Source: an uncultured Flavobacteriales bacterium
GTDB lineage: Bacteria; Bacteroidota; Bacteroidia; Flavobacteriales_D; Crocinitomicaceae
Assembly: GCA_903945495.1 (NCBI GenBank)
Contig: CAJAVU010000002.1
Coordinates: 1 to 64,000, forward strand
DNA length: 64,000 nucleotides
Reading direction: 5' to 3'
Part shown: positions 38,917-49,550 of the stretch, in pieces
How the letters are laid out: the number at the start of each line of letters is the position of its first letter
How positions within the stretch are numbered: position 1 is the stretch's first letter
Notes under the pieces: model-generated
Told to the model about the DNA's origin: nothing
Databases searched by the model: none
What the model saw: the letters and a program-made list of their open reading frames with translations, nothing else
Program-made: the position numbers and the translations under genes

Positions 38917-41900
38917 ATGGATAAATTCCTACGCGCATTTTTTTCAATCGGAGCAATGTCTTTGGGCTTGCTAGCATTTCTGGTTTCAATTGGATTAGCA
39001 ACGTTTTTGGAATCAATGTATGATACGCAAACAGCAAAGATTATAATTTACAACGCTAGTTGGTTTGAGCTATTATTAGTTTATTTAGGGCTCAATTTAA
39101 TTGCAAATATTTTCCGATACAAAATGTATCAACGCGAAAAAATCGCAATGTTCATGTTCCACCTTTCATTCATCGTTATTTTAATTGGAGCAGGAATTAC
39201 GCGCTATTTCAGTTTTGAAGGATTAATGTTGATTCGTGAAGGTGAAAAGAGCAATTTTATTTATTCTTCTGATCCATATGTTTGGATGAAAATCAACGAT
39301 GGGAAATTGCAATATACGTTCAGCGAAAAACATTTCATGTCTGAACAAACAGATAATTACTTTGAAATTCCAATTGAGTTCCCAAATCATAAAACGCCCA
39401 TCAACATCGAATATGTGCGTTTCGATAAAAAGATGATAGATTCATTGGTGATCGATAAAAAATTCAATACGGTTGCTTTAGAGATTGTTACAGATGGAAT
39501 GCAATCGAACTATGTTGCACAAGGTGGATTTTTGATGGCAGGAGATTTAGCCATTTCTTTTGAGAAAAAGGATGCAATGCCAGGCGTACATTTATTCCGT
39601 AGAGGAAATAAAATCATGGTAAAATCAGCCGTTCCGATGCGTTATTTGCCTATGGCAGAAATGCAAAAAGCACGTCAGTCTGGACAACAAGTTTCCGATT
39701 CGTTGTTTGTTGAAATTCCTGCAGATACCTTGGTTCCATTCCAAACAACTACATTGTACCAAATTGGAAATCAGCAAATCGTATTCAAAAGTGTTGTGCA
39801 AAATGCGAAGAAAATGTTATTGCCTTCAGGAAATAAAAATGTTGGATTGGATTATTTAACACTGAAAATCACAGACGGTAATCAATCGAAAATCGTTCAA
39901 TTGGAAGGTGGAGCGGGCTCAATTCCAACGCATGAAGTCTTTGCATTTGGTGGATTAACCTATGAAATGGAATACGGACCAATGAAAATTGAATTACCAT
40001 TCTATGTAGCTTGTCGAGATTTTCAATTAGACCGTTATCCCGGTTCTTCATCACCTAGTTCTTTTGCAAGTGATGTGACAGTAATTGATGAGAAAAACAA
40101 GCATACACACGATCAACATATATTCATGAACAATGTTATGGATTATGGTGGTTATCGATTCTTTCAGTCGAGTTATGATCAAGATGAAAAAGGAACGCGT
40201 TTGAGCGTTAACCACGATTGGTTGGGAACAAATGTCACGTATATCGGTTATTTGTTGATGTCAATTGGAATGATTATGTCTTTGTTTGCAAGAGTTGGAC
40301 GATTTAAAGAACTAAACGGTTTATTAAAAAAATCAAGAGAAAAACGCCAAAGTTTAATGAATATACTTGTTTTGGCTGTTTCTGTGGCTTTTGGGTCAAC
40401 TGGATTTTCGCAAGAGCACGATCATGCCGATCATGACCATTCTGCACATGAACAAACTGCAACTCAGCAACCAAAGGCAGCTCCGGTAAAAGCAATTTAC
40501 CGTGTCATTTCTGAAGAACATTCAAACGAGTTGGCTACATTATTGGTTCAAGATTTTCAAGGTCGAATCATCCCGATGCATACCATGTGTGATCAATTGT
40601 TGAGAAAAATTTATCGCTCAAACAAATACAAAGATTACAACGCTGTGCAAACGATTATGAGTATGCACATGTATCCAAGTTATTGGATGGATCAAAAAGT
40701 GATTCAAGTTCCAGCTGTGGTTCGAAATGAATTGAAGGTTGGGGAATATGCATCCTTCAGAGAATTGGCAGACGTGAATGGCCAATTCAAAGCAATGAAA
40801 AAATACACTGAAGCTCATCAACGTTTGGATAAGCAACGTGATGAGTTTGATAAAAAATTGATTAAAGTAGTTGAGAAGTTTGAGGTTGTACAGGCAATCT
40901 TCAGTTGGCAGTATATGAAGTTGTTGCCAGTTAAAAAGGACCCAACAAAAACGTGGCATGTTCCATTGTCTCAGGAGGTAATGCAGTTGGACTCAAATTC
41001 ATCAATGAAAGCATTGCGCTATATTGCAGGATTAGACGAAGCAGCTAAATCTAATCAATATGGTCAAGTAAATGATTTATTGGTTCAATTGAAAAGCTAT
41101 CAACGTTCCGAAGCAGGTGAAATTTGTCCTTCTGAATCAAAAGTGAATATTGAAATTAGTTACAATAAAATGGGGATTTTCAAAAATTCCATGTATAGTT
41201 ATTTAATGCTAGGGTTTGTTTTACTAATTGTTTTCTTCATTCGAATTTTTACGCAACCAACTTTAGCCGCCGAAAAAAAATTCAAAATAATCGGTCGTAT
41301 TTTTATTGGTTTGTTGATTGTCATTTTTGCCTATCACGGAACTGGTTTAGGTTTTAGATGGTACATTTCAGGTCATGCTCCATGGAGTAATGGCTATGAA
41401 GCTGTTGTCTTTATTGCCTGGGTTTCGATGATTGCTGGTTTTGTTTTTGCAAAGAAGAACCCTGTTGTAATTGCCGTAGCAGCGATATTGGCTTTCTTCC
41501 TGATTTTTGTTTCGGAAATGAATTTATTGGATCCAGAAATTACTCCATTACAACCAGTTTTGAAATCGTATTGGTTGATGATTCACGTTGCAATTATCAC
41601 AGGTAGTTATGGTTTCTTGGGATTAAGTGCAATTTTAGGATTCATTAATCTGACTTTGTACATTACAAGAGGAACGAAAAGCAATCAAACCATTAATTTA
41701 AACATCAATGAAATTACCTATGTTTCTGAGTTGACAATGACGATTGGATTGTTCATGCTAACCATCGGAACATTCTTAGGTGGTGTTTGGGCGAACGAAT
41801 CGTGGGGAAGATACTGGGGCTGGGATGCGAAAGAAACTTGGGCTCTTGTTTCAGTGCTAGTGTATGCGATTATTTTACATTTACGTTACATTCCAGGATT

Positions 41901-42144
41901 AAAAAGCAAGTTTACCTTTAACATGGCAAGTTTATGGGGATTCTCAGCAATTCTATTTACCTTCTTTGGAGTAAACTTTGTATTAGGCGGATTACATTCG
42001 TATGCGCAAGGAGATAGCATTTTGAAATTCCCAAGTTGGTTGAAATACATTATTTTTGGTTTCTTTGTTTTTTCTGCAATCGCCGCATTCATCAATTTGA
42101 AGTACAACAAGAAGATGAAAGCTGAATTAGAAAAAGAGTTTTAA
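38917..42144 (+). CDS. ccsBA: Cytochrome c biogenesis protein, fused ResB(CcsB)-CcsA type
   Basis: N-terminal ResB-like TM region, C-terminal CcsA motif WGRYWGWDAKETWALVSVLVYAIILHLRY. ATG 38917 preferred over track start 38890. Confidence 0.88.
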   Translation: MDKFLRAFFSIGAMSLGLLAFLVSIGLATFLESMYDTQTAKIIIYNASWFELLLVYLGLNLIANIFRYKMYQREKIAMFMFHLSFIVILIGAGITRYFSFEGLMLIREGEKSNFIYSSDPYVWMKINDGKLQYTFSEKHFMSEQTDNYFEIPIEFPNHKTPINIEYVRFDKKMIDSLVIDKKFNTVALEIVTDGMQSNYVAQGGFLMAGDLAISFEKKDAMPGVHLFRRGNKIMVKSAVPMRYLPMAEMQKARQSGQQVSDSLFVEIPADTLVPFQTTTLYQIGNQQIVFKSVVQNAKKMLLPSGNKNVGLDYLTLKITDGNQSKIVQLEGGAGSIPTHEVFAFGGLTYEMEYGPMKIELPFYVACRDFQLDRYPGSSSPSSFASDVTVIDEKNKHTHDQHIFMNNVMDYGGYRFFQSSYDQDEKGTRLSVNHDWLGTNVTYIGYLLMSIGMIMSLFARVGRFKELNGLLKKSREKRQSLMNILVLAVSVAFGSTGFSQEHDHADHDHSAHEQTATQQPKAAPVKAIYRVISEEHSNELATLLVQDFQGRIIPMHTMCDQLLRKIYRSNKYKDYNAVQTIMSMHMYPSYWMDQKVIQVPAVVRNELKVGEYASFRELADVNGQFKAMKKYTEAHQRLDKQRDEFDKKLIKVVEKFEVVQAIFSWQYMKLLPVKKDPTKTWHVPLSQEVMQLDSNSSMKALRYIAGLDEAAKSNQYGQVNDLLVQLKSYQRSEAGEICPSESKVNIEISYNKMGIFKNSMYSYLMLGFVLLIVFFIRIFTQPTLAAEKKFKIIGRIFIGLLIVIFAYHGTGLGFRWYISGHAPWSNGYEAVVFIAWVSMIAGFVFAKKNPVVIAVAAILAFFLIFVSEMNLLDPEITPLQPVLKSYWLMIHVAIITGSYGFLGLSAILGFINLTLYITRGTKSNQTINLNINEITYVSELTMTIGLFMLTIGTFLGGVWANESWGRYWGWDAKETWALVSVLVYAIILHLRYIPGLKSKFTFNMASLWGFSAILFTFFGVNFVLGGLHSYAQGDSILKFPSWLKYIIFGFFVFSAIAAFINLKYNKKMKAELEKEF

Positions 42145-42166
42145 TAACGCTTATAGAAAGTTACTG

Positions 42167-42883
42167 ATGAAATTAGACATTTTAGCGTTTGCAGCACATC
42201 CAGATGATATTGAGTTGTCAGCGGCTGGAACGTTGATGAAACACATTGCTCAAGGTAAAACTGTTGGAATTATTGATTTAACTCAAGGAGAATTGGGATC
42301 AAGGGGCACGATTGAAACGCGCTATGAAGAAGCTGATGCGGCATCTAAAATCATTGGGATTTCTGCACGTGTCAATTTAAAAATGGCCGATGGATTTTTC
42401 AATGATTCTGAAGAAAACAAGCGTTTGGTTATTGAACAAATTCGACGTTTTCAGCCGAAAGTGGTTCTTGCAAATGCTATCGAAGATCGTCATCCTGATC
42501 ATGGACGCGCAGCGAAGTTGGTTTCTGAAGCATGCTTCTTGGCTGGATTAAGAAAAATTGAAACGGTTTGGGAAGGTGAAAGTCAATTGGCGCATCGCCC
42601 AAAAGCTGTTTATCACTACATCCAAGATCATTATTTAAAAGCTGATTTTTGTGTTGACGTAACAGAATTTATTGATCGAAAAATCGAAGCAATTAAAGCG
42701 TATAAAACCCAATTTTACGATCCAAATTCAAAGGAGCCAATCACTCCTATATCTGGTGAAGAATTCTTTGATTTTATTAAAGGAAGAATGATGCAATACG
42801 GTCGACCAATCGGCGCTAAATATGCAGAAGGTTTTACGGTTGAACGTGAACTTGGAATAAATTCGTTCGACGACCTAATTTAA
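42167..42883 (+). CDS. bshB1: Bacillithiol biosynthesis deacetylase BshB1 (LmbE/PIG-L fold)
   Basis: MKLDILAFAAHPDDIELSAAGTLMKHIAQGKTVGIIDLTQGELGSRGT; ANAIEDRHPDHGRA. Confidence 0.9.
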   Translation: MKLDILAFAAHPDDIELSAAGTLMKHIAQGKTVGIIDLTQGELGSRGTIETRYEEADAASKIIGISARVNLKMADGFFNDSEENKRLVIEQIRRFQPKVVLANAIEDRHPDHGRAAKLVSEACFLAGLRKIETVWEGESQLAHRPKAVYHYIQDHYLKADFCVDVTEFIDRKIEAIKAYKTQFYDPNSKEPITPISGEEFFDFIKGRMMQYGRPIGAKYAEGFTVERELGINSFDDLI

Positions 42884-42949
42884 TTGAACCACTCATACAA
42901 CTTTTTGTTGTAAATGATAGTCATAGTATTGACTACAAAAATTAAGAAA

Positions 42950-44746
42950 ATGAAATTGTTTTTAAGTGCTTTAACCTTAATAGTTGGCTTTACAAGTTAT
43001 TCTCAGTGCAATGGTAATGAACCAGTGATAGATTTGGGAAATGATACAGTATTGTGTAATGGTCAAAGTTTGTATTTATCAGCACCAGCCGGTTTTGATT
43101 TTTATAATTGGTCAAATGGAACATCTCTAAATAATATTACTGTCAATGCAGCTGGAACATATTCTGTGGTTGGAAGCGTTGTTGGTACAAATACCATTTT
43201 AAATGGCAATTTTAGCGGTGGAACAACTGCAGCAGCAAATAACTTCACAACTGCGTATAATCCTGGAACAGGTGGGACGTATGGTCTTTTATCGAACGAA
43301 GGACAGTATGCAATTTCTACATCACCTAGTTTAGTACACAACAACTTTTCTGTTTGCGGGGATCATACGACTGGAACTGGTAATATGTTGATTGCGAATG
43401 GATCGGGCTTTGCGAATACAATTGTGTGGTCACAAACTGTTACTGTTACTCCAGGTGTTAATTATGTTTTTTCGTTTTGGGAGGCAAATGCTTTGAATGC
43501 TGTTGAGGTATCAAGCTTACAGTTATACATCAATAATGTTCCAATTTCTTCCATTGTACCAACTTCAACAACTGCTTGTACTTGGCTACAAAACACAGGT
43601 TTTTGGAACTCAGGAGGAGCAACAACAGCTATTCTTTCTATTGTAAATCAAAGTACTTTAACTTCTGGAAATGATTTTGCAATCGATGACATCTTTTTCG
43701 CACCGGTATGCACGTCAACGGATACAATTAACGTACAAGTTGAAAATGTCATCATTAACGCTGGTCCAGATTTAACGTACTGTGCGAATGAAACAGGTTT
43801 GATTACCGCTACTACAAATGTTCCTATTGCAACTTGGTCTTGGGGATCTGGACAAACTGTTCCAACCGTAGTTCCTGATATTTCAGGTTTGTATCAAGTT
43901 GTTGCAACAAGTGTAAATGGATGTGTTGGAATTGATGGTGCTCAAGTAACGATAATACCGATCAATTGGACGATTTCTGATGTAATTTCAGGACCAACAG
44001 ATTGTGGAGCAAATAGCGGTTATGTTTCTGCAATAACAGGAGGAACGTTTAATGATCCAGCTGCTTATACATGGTCTGGACCAGGTGCTAATAGTTCCAA
44101 TCAAATAAATGCTTCTGTATGGCAAGATTTATCTGTTGGTTGGTACTACCTAGAAGTTGAATCCGATGGTTGTTATCAGTATGACTCAGTTCAAGTTGTG
44201 CCAAGCAATCCGCCTTCAGCAGCCCTGACAGCTTCTCCAATTTCAGGTTATTATCCGTTGACCGTGAATTTTCAAAATAATAGTCAGAATGCAGATGAAT
44301 TTTTCTGGAATTTTGGAAATGGAAATGTTCAAAACGAAACAACAACAGTATCACAAAACCAAGTATATGATACTACGGGTGTTTATACCGTGATGTTAGT
44401 CGCAGGAAATGGCGCTTGCTCTGATACAGCTTATGTAACGATTAATGTTTTAGAGCCACCAGTTTTTGTTCCTGTAGATTTAGAAACGGCAAATGTATTT
44501 ACACCAAACAATGATGGTGTAAATGATGTTTTCCAATTTAACATGTTAAACATAGTGGAGATTGAACTTACGATTTTAAATCGTTGGGGAAATGTGATGT
44601 ATACCACGACAGATGTAAATGCAGGTTGGAATGGGAAAAGTAACGGTATAAATGCAGAACCAGGAGTTTATTTTTACACTTTTAAAGCCAAAGGAGCTCA
44701 AGGTGAACCTTTCCAAGGACAAGGATTTATCCATTTAGTTCGTTGA
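42950..44746 (+). CDS. Secreted PKD-containing protein with gliding-motility-type (T9SS type B) C-terminal domain
   Basis: Signal peptide MKLFLSALTLIVGFTSYSQ; PKD-like FQNNSQNADEFFWNFGNGN; C-terminal NVFTPNNDGVNDVFQF...NRWGNVMYTT...GVYFYTFKAKG. ATG 42950 preferred. Confidence 0.88.
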   Translation: MKLFLSALTLIVGFTSYSQCNGNEPVIDLGNDTVLCNGQSLYLSAPAGFDFYNWSNGTSLNNITVNAAGTYSVVGSVVGTNTILNGNFSGGTTAAANNFTTAYNPGTGGTYGLLSNEGQYAISTSPSLVHNNFSVCGDHTTGTGNMLIANGSGFANTIVWSQTVTVTPGVNYVFSFWEANALNAVEVSSLQLYINNVPISSIVPTSTTACTWLQNTGFWNSGGATTAILSIVNQSTLTSGNDFAIDDIFFAPVCTSTDTINVQVENVIINAGPDLTYCANETGLITATTNVPIATWSWGSGQTVPTVVPDISGLYQVVATSVNGCVGIDGAQVTIIPINWTISDVISGPTDCGANSGYVSAITGGTFNDPAAYTWSGPGANSSNQINASVWQDLSVGWYYLEVESDGCYQYDSVQVVPSNPPSAALTASPISGYYPLTVNFQNNSQNADEFFWNFGNGNVQNETTTVSQNQVYDTTGVYTVMLVAGNGACSDTAYVTINVLEPPVFVPVDLETANVFTPNNDGVNDVFQFNMLNIVEIELTILNRWGNVMYTTTDVNAGWNGKSNGINAEPGVYFYTFKAKGAQGEPFQGQGFIHLVR

Positions 44747-44810
44747 TGAATGTAACTTACATTACCTTTCAAGTGATTCAAAAATCGTCTTTTTGTAATA
44801 AATAGAACGT

Positions 44811-45419
44811 ATGGAATCTAGAAAGCAGCATTGGGAAACGGTTTACGAAACTAAAACACCAGAACAAGTCAGTTGGACGCAGGAAAAGCCTGAAGGGTCA
44901 TTGAAATTTATTCATGATTTAGGTTTAGATAAAGATGCTTCAATTATTGATATCGGTGGAGGAGATAGCAAGTTGGTTGATTTTTTACTTGCAGATGGTT
45001 ATTCAGATGTAACAGTTCTAGATATTTCGGGAAAAGCAATTGAACGTGCTAAAAAACGTTTAGGAATGCTTGCCGACAAAGTAACATGGATTGAATCAGA
45101 TATTAATGATTTTGTTCCCTCAAGAACATATTCTATCTGGCATGATCGCGCAGCCTTTCATTTCTTAACCTCAACCGAAGAACAAGAAAGGTATGTCAAA
45201 TTAGTTAATTCGTCAGTCACAGACTTTTTGGTAATTGGTACTTTTTCAGAGGATGGTCCATTAAAATGTAGCGGACTAGAAATTCAACAATATTCTGAAT
45301 CAACAATGGTTGATCAGTTTAGAGGATTTGAAAAAATCAAATGTGAATATGAAAACCACTTAACACCATTTGATACGATTCAAAATTTCATTTTTTGCAG
45401 TTTTAAGAAACTTGGATGA
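44811..45419 (+). CDS. Class I SAM-dependent methyltransferase
   Basis: ASIIDIGGGDSKLVDFLLADGYSDVTVLDISGKAIERAKKRL. Confidence 0.88.
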   Translation: MESRKQHWETVYETKTPEQVSWTQEKPEGSLKFIHDLGLDKDASIIDIGGGDSKLVDFLLADGYSDVTVLDISGKAIERAKKRLGMLADKVTWIESDINDFVPSRTYSIWHDRAAFHFLTSTEEQERYVKLVNSSVTDFLVIGTFSEDGPLKCSGLEIQQYSESTMVDQFRGFEKIKCEYENHLTPFDTIQNFIFCSFKKLG

Positions 45420-45867
45420 TTTCAATATTTTTCCCTTGCCATTCAATTTGTTCTCCTTGTTGTTTTCCAAGTAATAATTGACAAACGGGTGCCATTGGAG
45501 TGATGCAAAATACGCTTGTATCTTCAAATTGAAATGCGCCAATTCCGATTGAAATAAAAAACAAGCCATTCGTTGTTTCGACAAGACTTCCAAGTTCTAT
45601 TTTTTCATGGCTTTTATCAGGTTGTATGCGGAAAAGAATTTCTTTTAGTTTAGTTATTTCTGCAATTTGACTTCCAATCTTTTCTTGCTCCAATTGAGCC
45701 ATAGCTCTTCCAGTTTCATGTTTATCACCAGCAGTGGATTTCGTTTCATTGGCAGTTGAATCCAATGCGTCATTCAGTGAATCTTGAAGATTCGCAGAAC
45801 GTTTTTCAACTTCTTGGATAAGTGCAGAATGCAGTTTCTGTTTAAATGTATTATTGATGGTTGTCAA
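45403..45867 (-). CDS. GreA/GreB-like coiled-coil factor
   Basis: N-terminal coiled coil with acidic/polar tip (STANETKSTAGDKHETGRAM), C-terminal Gre-like domain (IELGSLVETTNGLFFISIG...GKNIEIIQVS). Confidence 0.65.
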   Translation of the reverse strand: MTTINNTFKQKLHSALIQEVEKRSANLQDSLNDALDSTANETKSTAGDKHETGRAMAQLEQEKIGSQIAEITKLKEILFRIQPDKSHEKIELGSLVETTNGLFFISIGIGAFQFEDTSVFCITPMAPVCQLLLGKQQGEQIEWQGKNIEIIQVS

Positions 45868-45868
45868 A

Positions 45869-47128
45869 TTATGTCGTTTGTTCGGTGAAAAAGATTTTTA
45901 AAGAACCAATTGATGGAACCAACTCTCTAAATTTGGTTTTGCTTTGTTTTTTAAATTGATAAACAAGGTAAATGAGCATAATGAAATAGCTTATGCTTGT
46001 GGCAATTCCTGCACCAATAGACCCAAGAATTGGCACCAATAAAATACCTGAAATAACCGTAGTAACGTTACCGATAACAGATCCAAAGATGTTTAATTTA
46101 TTTAGACCGATCCCAGTGAAATAATGATTAATAATCGTGAAATAGGATAATTCTAACACTGCGATACTTAAGGAAAATAGAATAGGTCTGAGGTTGTTAA
46201 AATCCGTTCCGAATAAAAATGTAAAAAAGTTCGTTGGAAGTAATAGTAAGATGACGATCAATGGGAAGGTTGCTAAAAAGCTCAAATGTAAGCTTACTAG
46301 TGTGATTCGCTTTTTTTCATGAACATCTTCCGTATTAACTAATCTTGAGTATTGAAACGTAGCGATGCTTTTACAAACAATCCAAATGGCTTCCGAGATT
46401 GAAATTGCTACAGAGAAAATACCCAATTCAGACTTACCTTTCAGTTTTTCAATTAAGAAAAAGCAAAAACGATAATTAATCATCTGCGATATATTATTCA
46501 GCTGAATTTGAAATCCGAATTTGAAAAAGTCAGAGATTAATGTTGATGTGGAATTTCTCTCAGAATTTGTTTGTGAGCAAAGTGGAATTAACCAGAAAAG
46601 ACTGATTAAAAAAGGCAAACTGTAACTGGCTAAATAAGCGTAAAACGTTACTTCTATACTGATTGTACCGTACACATAAAACCACATCAATAAAGTACCA
46701 ATCAACGTTATAGACTTGATTATTTCCAAGTAATTGAATGAAGCTATTTTCTCTTTGCCCAATAACAGCGATTGCGAACTAGTTAATGCACCTTGAAACA
46801 AACTGAGTATCAAAAGAAAGTTGAAATGATCTTCTTCAATCAAATGAATTTCTAAAAAGAATGTTGTCAAGAGAAGACTTAGAAGAATCGAAAAAACATT
46901 TGATACCAATGTTAACTTCAAGAATGAATAACGAGGAGTTAAAAAGGTCAAGGAAGAACCATTAAAAATCCCTTGTATTAATCCGATAATTGAAATGTTT
47001 AAAAGCATTAATGCGATTTCACCCCTTGCTGAAGAACCTAATTCTTTCGAGGTAATAATCACAATCAGAAATCCAATTCCAGTAGTGAAAACTTTAGATA
47101 ATATGGTTCCGATTACTTTTAGAAGCAT
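45869..47128 (-). CDS. Oligosaccharide flippase (MOP/MATE-like)
   Basis: Polytopic; GFLIVIITSKELGSSARGEIALML; next to a GT4. Confidence 0.8.
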   Translation of the reverse strand: MLLKVIGTILSKVFTTGIGFLIVIITSKELGSSARGEIALMLLNISIIGLIQGIFNGSSLTFLTPRYSFLKLTLVSNVFSILLSLLLTTFFLEIHLIEEDHFNFLLILSLFQGALTSSQSLLLGKEKIASFNYLEIIKSITLIGTLLMWFYVYGTISIEVTFYAYLASYSLPFLISLFWLIPLCSQTNSERNSTSTLISDFFKFGFQIQLNNISQMINYRFCFFLIEKLKGKSELGIFSVAISISEAIWIVCKSIATFQYSRLVNTEDVHEKKRITLVSLHLSFLATFPLIVILLLLPTNFFTFLFGTDFNNLRPILFSLSIAVLELSYFTIINHYFTGIGLNKLNIFGSVIGNVTTVISGILLVPILGSIGAGIATSISYFIMLIYLVYQFKKQSKTKFRELVPSIGSLKIFFTEQTT

Positions 47129-48303
47129 TAATTTTGAGCTAAAACTTTGCGATAAACAGTATCAAACGATTTCCCAACAGACTGATAACTAAAATGAGCT
47201 TCAGCGTATTGTCGTATTTCATCCTTATTAAACACGATTTCGGTATTCAAAAATTGAACGATTGCTTTTTCCAATTGATCTTCATTTCTTGGTTCTACTA
47301 AAATACCATTTTGAGAATTAACATGTTCGGGAATTCCGTTCACGTTGCTAGAAATTACAGGTATTCCAGTCATCAATGATTCAGCAATCACACAAGGGAA
47401 ATTTTCATAATTACTAAACATCAGTAAAGCATCACTTTGTTCTAACATTTCGGCAATTTCGATTGTCGTTTTCGTAGAATGAAAACTGATAAACGCTTCA
47501 CAACCCAATGATTTCACAAGTTCCTTTGCGTATAAAGTGTCTCCATCGCTCACAATATCCAAATGAAAATCAGTTCGATAGTTTGAAATTCTTTTTAAGG
47601 TATTGATTATGCCTGTTAAATTCTTGTGCGGGTCAAATCCCGTTGAAATGTGAATTAGTTTAATTTGGGAACCTTGAAGTGCCGTTTTGAGCTTGAATTT
47701 GTGTTCATCTACCACGTTAGAAATGATTTCAAATTGACTTGCTGGTGCCAATTGTTTCATGTAATTCTTTAAGTTTTCACTAACAGGAAGTAAAACACTC
47801 GCATTTTGAATGATGAGTTTACACAGTTTTAAGACGGAATAGGGATACGCGTGTTCACTATCTACATGAAGTCCTGTTGAATTTTCAGTGATAACGTATG
47901 GAATATTTTCTTTGCGTTTTAGATGCAATGCCCATGTTCCGAGTGGATAAACAATATTGAGATGAACAATGTCTGGTTTACCTGTAGAGTTCTTAATTTC
48001 AGAATAAACTTTTTTAAAGGCTTTTTTTTGAACGAAATAACCTCTTATTTTATTTAGAAATTTTATTCTGTATGTTGATTTTGGATAATACACAATGTAT
48101 TCCGTGATGCCATTTTTCGACTCTTTGTCAATAACGATTTTATCGACAGATGGACTCGAGAACATGGCAAGTACTGTGACATCGTTAAATTTTCCAGCTG
48201 ATTCAGCGTGTTTTTGAACAAAATTACCTAATGTAGGATTTGTAGTATTCGGATACCACGAACAAAGTGTTAAGACATTAAGCTTTTTTGTAGCATTACT
48301 CAT
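47128..48303 (-). CDS. Glycosyltransferase family 4
   Basis: LNVLTLCSWYPNTTNPTLGNFVQKHAES; NFPCVIAESLMTGIPVISSNVNGIPEHV. Confidence 0.9.
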   Translation of the reverse strand: MSNATKKLNVLTLCSWYPNTTNPTLGNFVQKHAESAGKFNDVTVLAMFSSPSVDKIVIDKESKNGITEYIVYYPKSTYRIKFLNKIRGYFVQKKAFKKVYSEIKNSTGKPDIVHLNIVYPLGTWALHLKRKENIPYVITENSTGLHVDSEHAYPYSVLKLCKLIIQNASVLLPVSENLKNYMKQLAPASQFEIISNVVDEHKFKLKTALQGSQIKLIHISTGFDPHKNLTGIINTLKRISNYRTDFHLDIVSDGDTLYAKELVKSLGCEAFISFHSTKTTIEIAEMLEQSDALLMFSNYENFPCVIAESLMTGIPVISSNVNGIPEHVNSQNGILVEPRNEDQLEKAIVQFLNTEIVFNKDEIRQYAEAHFSYQSVGKSFDTVYRKVLAQN

Positions 48304-48338
48304 AAGGTGATTTTACTTGAAGCTACTAAATTAAGAAT

Positions 48339-49478
48339 TTATGCCAATGTCTTTTCAAAAACCACTTTCACTTGTTCCAAAGCAAAATCGATTTCTTCCT
48401 TTGTTGTGAAACGTGAAAAAGAAAAACGAACATTTGGTCGTGTCATATCTGCATTGATTCCTTCAAGTACATGCGATCCTTTCGTTGCTCCAGAAGAACA
48501 AGCTGAGCCACCACTTACAGCAACACCTTTTAGATCAAGTGTAAATAATAACATTCCAGCTTTTTCAGTACGTGGGAAACAAACATTCAATACTGTATAA
48601 AGCGCTTTTGAGGGTTCTGTTTGACCATGGAAAGAGATATCAGAAAAAATAGATTTTAATTGGTCAATCATGTAAGATTTTAAACCTTGAACATGTTGTT
48701 GGTGTGCTTCAACATCGTCGTATGCCAATTCCATCGCTTTTGCTAAACCAACAATTCCGTATACGTTTTCAGTTCCACCGCGTAATCCACGTTCTTGTGC
48801 ACCACCGTGAATCAATGCTTCTGCTTTCACATTCTTATTCACGTATAAAAAGCCAATTCCTTTTGGTCCATGAAATTTATGTGCAGCGCATGTGATGAAG
48901 TCAATATCCAATTCTTTCAAATCGAATGCGTAATGTCCCATCGTTTGAACAGTATCTGAATGAAAATAAGCTGAATATTTTCTGCACAAAGTACTAACCT
49001 CTTTCAAAGGAAGTAAGGTTGCAATCTCATTGTTGGCGTGCATCAAAGAAACCAATGACTTGTCTTCAGTATTTAACAAACGTTCTAAATCTGCTAAATC
49101 GACAGTTCCATTTTCATCTAATTTCACGTAACTCACGCGCGCTAAACCTTCTGCTTGAATCGCTTCTGCTGTGTGTCCAACCGCATGGTGTTCAATAGAA
49201 GAAGTAATGATGTGTTTTACGCCTAATTGATTTACACTTGAATACAAAGCCATGTTATCTGCTTCCGTTCCACCTGAAGTGAAAATAATTTCAGATGCTT
49301 GGCAATTCAACAACTTAGAAACGGTTCTGCGTGAAGTCTCAATTAATGCTTTTGTCTGTCTCCCATAAAAGTGAGTCGATGAAGGATTCCCAAAACCGTC
49401 TTTTAAAACTGGTAACATAGCCTCAACTACTTCTGGAGCAATTGGTGTTGTGGCAGCATTGTCAAGATATACGCGCAT
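48339..49478 (-). CDS. Cysteine desulfurase (IscS/NifS-like)
   Basis: VYLDNAATTPIAPEVVEAM, SFSAAHKFHGPKG-type lysine region (TCAAHKFHGPKGIGFLY), GGSACSSG. Confidence 0.93.
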   Translation of the reverse strand: MRVYLDNAATTPIAPEVVEAMLPVLKDGFGNPSSTHFYGRQTKALIETSRRTVSKLLNCQASEIIFTSGGTEADNMALYSSVNQLGVKHIITSSIEHHAVGHTAEAIQAEGLARVSYVKLDENGTVDLADLERLLNTEDKSLVSLMHANNEIATLLPLKEVSTLCRKYSAYFHSDTVQTMGHYAFDLKELDIDFITCAAHKFHGPKGIGFLYVNKNVKAEALIHGGAQERGLRGGTENVYGIVGLAKAMELAYDDVEAHQQHVQGLKSYMIDQLKSIFSDISFHGQTEPSKALYTVLNVCFPRTEKAGMLLFTLDLKGVAVSGGSACSSGATKGSHVLEGINADMTRPNVRFSFSRFTTKEEIDFALEQVKVVFEKTLA

Positions 49479-49550
49479 AGAATAAAGTTTTCGCGAAGAT
49501 AATTATTTGCTACGGAACTAGAAGGGAAATTGCGCCTTATTCTTGGATAC

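Noticed and set aside
45403-45419. Tail-to-tail CDS overlaps (45403-45419, 12386-12389, 28789-28792) considered as regulatory antisense
   Set aside because: Short 3' overlaps are common in compact genomes; no further signal.
47128-48303. GT4 considered as bacillithiol glycosyltransferase BshA, because bshB1 is in the window
   Set aside because: Adjacent to a flippase and not near bshB1; N-terminus does not resemble BshA as I remember it.
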